The notes under the pieces: model-generated
The model's input: the letters and a program-made list of their open reading frames with translations, nothing else
Databases searched by the model: none
What the model was told of the DNA's origin: nothing
In this document: positions 44,796-46,846 of the stretch, piece by piece
Layout of the letters: every line of letters begins with the position of its first letter
Position numbering within the stretch: the stretch's first letter is position 1
Made by a program: the position numbers and the translations under genes
NCBI RefSeq assembly: GCF_014205845.1
Contig: NZ_JACHCR010000035.1
Coordinates: 1 to 46,846 of the forward strand
Direction: 5' to 3'
From: Mucilaginibacter cryoferens
Lineage (GTDB): Bacteria; Bacteroidota; Bacteroidia; Sphingobacteriales; Sphingobacteriaceae
Length of the DNA: 46,846 nucleotides

Positions 44796-45053
44796 ATGAA
44801 CCAAATAAATGCCATTATCAACGAAGTAAAGAAAGCATTAGCTTCGAAATTGAAGGAAATAGAAATTATAGGTGATGGTATGATCACCTTTGTAAAAGAA
44901 GATTTCAAGAACAGACAAATGGAGGTCATCGCATTCGAAGCAAACATCCGGAAAAAGGCAAAAGAGCCCTGCATCAAAACGGAATTGATCACCAAATGCA
45001 AAAACGATGCGCAGGAATTGATTATTGCTATCAATAAGATCAAGGTTGCCTAA
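44796..45053 (+). CDS. hypothetical protein (85 aa)
   Basis: A small, Lys/Glu-rich helical protein (MNQINAIINEVKKALASKLK ... ELIIAINKIKVA) with a short beta segment in the middle. I do not recognise it. It is in the same direction as, and 60 bp behind, the alcohol dehydrogenase. The opposite strand also carries an 87-aa frame, but the plus-strand protein has the more natural composition. Confidence 0.5.
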   Translation: MNQINAIINEVKKALASKLKEIEIIGDGMITFVKEDFKNRQMEVIAFEANIRKKAKEPCIKTELITKCKNDAQELIIAINKIKVA

Positions 45054-45076
45054 TGTTGATCCGGCCTCATGATGCA

Positions 45077-46126
45077 TTATTTCCTACTGATAATCCTCGC
45101 CTTATTTCCATCGTTTTTTTGGGTTCTTCCCAGGTTTCTATACAAAACCAGTCCTATCGGTATGGGCAGCCAGAATGTAAAAAAGCGATATAGCAACGTG
45201 ATGATTAGTGCTGCATGTACGGGCGCTCCAAGCTTGGTAAAAAAGTAGGTCATGGCACTTTCATAAATGATCAGGGACCCCGGAGATATTGGGAGCGCAC
45301 CGATTACCAGCGATAGTAAAAGCGCCAGTGCGACCAGTCCAAAAGACATGTGGATATGAAACCCTTTAACCAGGGCAAAAACAGTGATCAGGTCACAACT
45401 GATAATGACTATTTGCAGGATAATAGTATTGAGGATCTGCTTTTTATTTTCCATGAGCATTTGCATGGTTCCCTGATTTTCATTGCGCAGCGAGAGCAGT
45501 CCTGCTTTTCTGATATATCTTTTGATCCAGCCATACCTGCTTATTTTCCTCAGTACAAAAAAAATGGTCCTTCTGTTACTCAAAACAAGTACGATGGCAG
45601 TCATCACGATGTAAAACACAAATCCAAGAATAACCACATAGTTTACTACCGGACTGACATGCATTCCCTGAATCAGGTACCAGCAATAAAAGAGTCCTAA
45701 CAGCGCCAAAATAGCTACATAGTAACTAATCGTTTCTAATATCAATGCAGTAAATGCCGTTGATTTTGGAATATTTCTTTTGGTTAACTGATTAAACAGG
45801 TAACCATTACCACTTAGGCCCCCTGTAGGCAATGCCTGGTTAACAAACATAATGACGATGGACATTTTAAAAAGCACGAAAAAACCGGCAGATCCTGATT
45901 TTCCACTGGTCAGTACCTGAAGGATAAGTGCATTGAGCAAATAAGTACCGATCTGCGTGGCAATAGTTAACAGTAGCCAGAAAGGGCTCATCTGCATCAT
46001 GAGATCTTTGATATCTTTCAATTTACCGATGTAGTGCAAGGCAAAATAAAAGACGAGGATAGCAAACACGTAAAACACGATACGTGAAGGAGCAAATAGT
46101 TTACTTCTTTTTATTTCTGCCATCAT
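45077..46126 (-). CDS. lysylphosphatidylglycerol synthase TM-region / UPF0104 flippase-like membrane protein
   Basis: A 349-aa protein with about eight hydrophobic helices and the family block FKMSIVIMFVNQALPTGGLS-G, where the conserved P-T/S-GG...G is followed by NGYLFNQLTKRN. The late SLVIGALPISPGSLIIYESA is the second family signature. Members are lipid flippases or their domains (as in MprF and YbhN). It is downstream of, and tandem with, the truncated MgtA-type fragment. The substrate is unknown. Confidence 0.87.
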   Translation of the reverse strand: MMAEIKRSKLFAPSRIVFYVFAILVFYFALHYIGKLKDIKDLMMQMSPFWLLLTIATQIGTYLLNALILQVLTSGKSGSAGFFVLFKMSIVIMFVNQALPTGGLSGNGYLFNQLTKRNIPKSTAFTALILETISYYVAILALLGLFYCWYLIQGMHVSPVVNYVVILGFVFYIVMTAIVLVLSNRRTIFFVLRKISRYGWIKRYIRKAGLLSLRNENQGTMQMLMENKKQILNTIILQIVIISCDLITVFALVKGFHIHMSFGLVALALLLSLVIGALPISPGSLIIYESAMTYFFTKLGAPVHAALIITLLYRFFTFWLPIPIGLVLYRNLGRTQKNDGNKARIISRK

Positions 46127-46146
46127 CGGATCTGATCAGCCTGAAG

Positions 46147-46764
46147 CTACAGTAATTTAAAAACCTTTTTGTAGAACCACCTTTTGGTTAGCTCTGCTGC
46201 GATAATATATACAACTATCAGCAGCAGCATCCAGCCATAATAAGCCAGTGATAATCGGGAAAAACCAAACCAGACTGCAAAAGGAGTAACCGGCAATGCC
46301 AATACCAATACCAGGATGAATACGGTTGCTACGGACAAATATTTACCAGGCAGGCTTTTAAAAAATGGCAGCCTCGTACGCACCACCAATACAATCAACG
46401 TGGCAGATATAACAGATTCAGTGAACCAACCGGTTTGAAACAATATTTCTTTGGCATGGAAAACAAAAAGCAACAGGCCGAAAGTCAGAAAATCAAACAC
46501 AGAGCTCAACAAACCAAAGGTGATCATGAAACGTTTGATAAAGGCGAGATTCCAGCGTTGTGGAGATTGGATATTAATGTCATCCACCCGGTCTGTAGCG
46601 ATGGCCATTTCCGGAAAGTCGGTCAGCAAATTAGTCAGCAAGATCTGTTTGGGTAAAAGCGGCAGAAAAGGTAGAAATAAGGAAGCGCCGGCCATACTGA
46701 ACATATTGCCGAAGTTTGCGCTGGTAGCCATAAAAATGTACTTCATGGTATTTGAGATAGTCAC
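46147..46764 (-). pseudogene. C-terminal fragment of a magnesium-translocating P-type ATPase (MgtA/MgtB)
   Basis: 205 residues starting from a GTG, with an in-frame TAA just upstream. They match the last third of MgtA-type pumps: SNTMKYIFMATSANFGNMFS, LLPKQILLTNLLTDFPEMAI, FGLLSSVFDFLTFGLLLF and TGWFTESVISATLIVLVVRT. The phosphorylation and nucleotide domains are missing. Homology begins at about 46757 and the next 82 bp do not continue it, so the gene was cut by an insertion or rearrangement. Confidence 0.85.
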
Positions 46765-46816
46765 AATTTAATCTGACAGTTACGATAATTTAAAACACGT
46801 AACAGAGATTAGTATT

Positions 46817-46846
46817 ATGACAACCCAAGCAAAGATCATCAAAAAC
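46817..46846 (+). mobile_element. start of a probable IS transposase gene (cut by window edge)
   Basis: Ten codons, MTTQAKIIKN, are visible before the window ends. They resemble the N-terminus of IS481-family transposases (M...ekIIKNKvGlLeLAeeLGNVS). Together with the truncation of the adjacent MgtA gene this suggests an insertion sequence whose left end lies between about 46758 and 46816. Only ten residues support the call. Confidence 0.45.

Noticed and set aside
44780..45043. 87-aa minus-strand frame
   Set aside because: Antisense to the 85-aa plus-strand gene; its Ser/Phe/Ile-rich composition is typical of a mirror frame.

Overview
The window reads as the chromosome of a Bacteroidota bacterium, most likely Sphingobacteriaceae (Mucilaginibacter/Pedobacter type). 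This is an inference from recognisable families (DUF3570, DUF4266, DUF983, Bacteroidota-type serine palmitoyltransferase), from TAnnTTTG-type -7 boxes, from the near absence of Shine-Dalgarno sequences and from moderately low GC. No rRNA, tRNA or CRISPR array was seen.

Layout. (1) 1-2668: a small lipoprotein gene, a PAS-domain relic, and a two-component system (response regulator then histidine kinase, overlapping by ATGA). (2) 2870-13851: a b-type cytochrome and a fatty-acid-hydroxylase-family protein, then a long minus-strand run that looks like one extracytoplasmic redox operon. In transcription order it is Rieske protein, thioredoxin, DUF4266 lipoprotein, DUF3570 barrel, DsbD N-domain protein, DsbD-thioredoxin, thioredoxin reductase, ApbE flavin transferase, second DUF4266, second DUF3570, DUF2147 and an outer-membrane barrel. 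(3) 13852-19500: a type III polyketide synthase with an ICMT-like methyltransferase (BpsA/BpsB-like), a Fur-like mini-protein, a nonsense-interrupted HD-domain gene, NIPSNAP protein, HxlR regulator and an aldo/keto-reductase relic. (4) 19624-24221: a MacA-MacB-TolC type efflux operon with MacB split into ATPase and permease. (5) 24572-31234: a stress island of two universal stress proteins, an alpha-glucan phosphorylase-like enzyme, a DsbA-like protein, a broken VIT-family gene and succinate-semialdehyde dehydrogenase. (6) 31610-37015: a serine-palmitoyltransferase-like enzyme, a micro-ORF, GcvT, GcvH, DUF983 and two paralogous methyltransferases. (7) 37115-46846: a Crp/Fnr regulator, FMN split-barrel protein, P-type ATPase, BON, CHAD, alcohol dehydrogenase, a flippase-like membrane protein, and the C-terminal piece of a MgtA-type ATPase cut off next to what looks like the start of an IS transposase.

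Two results stand out. First, the redox operon couples ApbE and a complete thiol relay (TrxB, DsbD, thioredoxin) to two copies of a tiny lipoprotein ending in GGGCGCN and two copies of a DUF3570 barrel. It looks like a defined but uncharacterised envelope redox system. Second, a TGAyCTTnATCA motif (a Crp/Fnr-type TGA-N6-TCA site) recurs in front of the stress-island genes, and a cysteine-free Crp/Fnr regulator lies in the same region. This suggests a local regulon. Several genes in this half are fragments (HD, AKR, VIT, PAS, MgtA), which marks the area as evolutionarily unstable.
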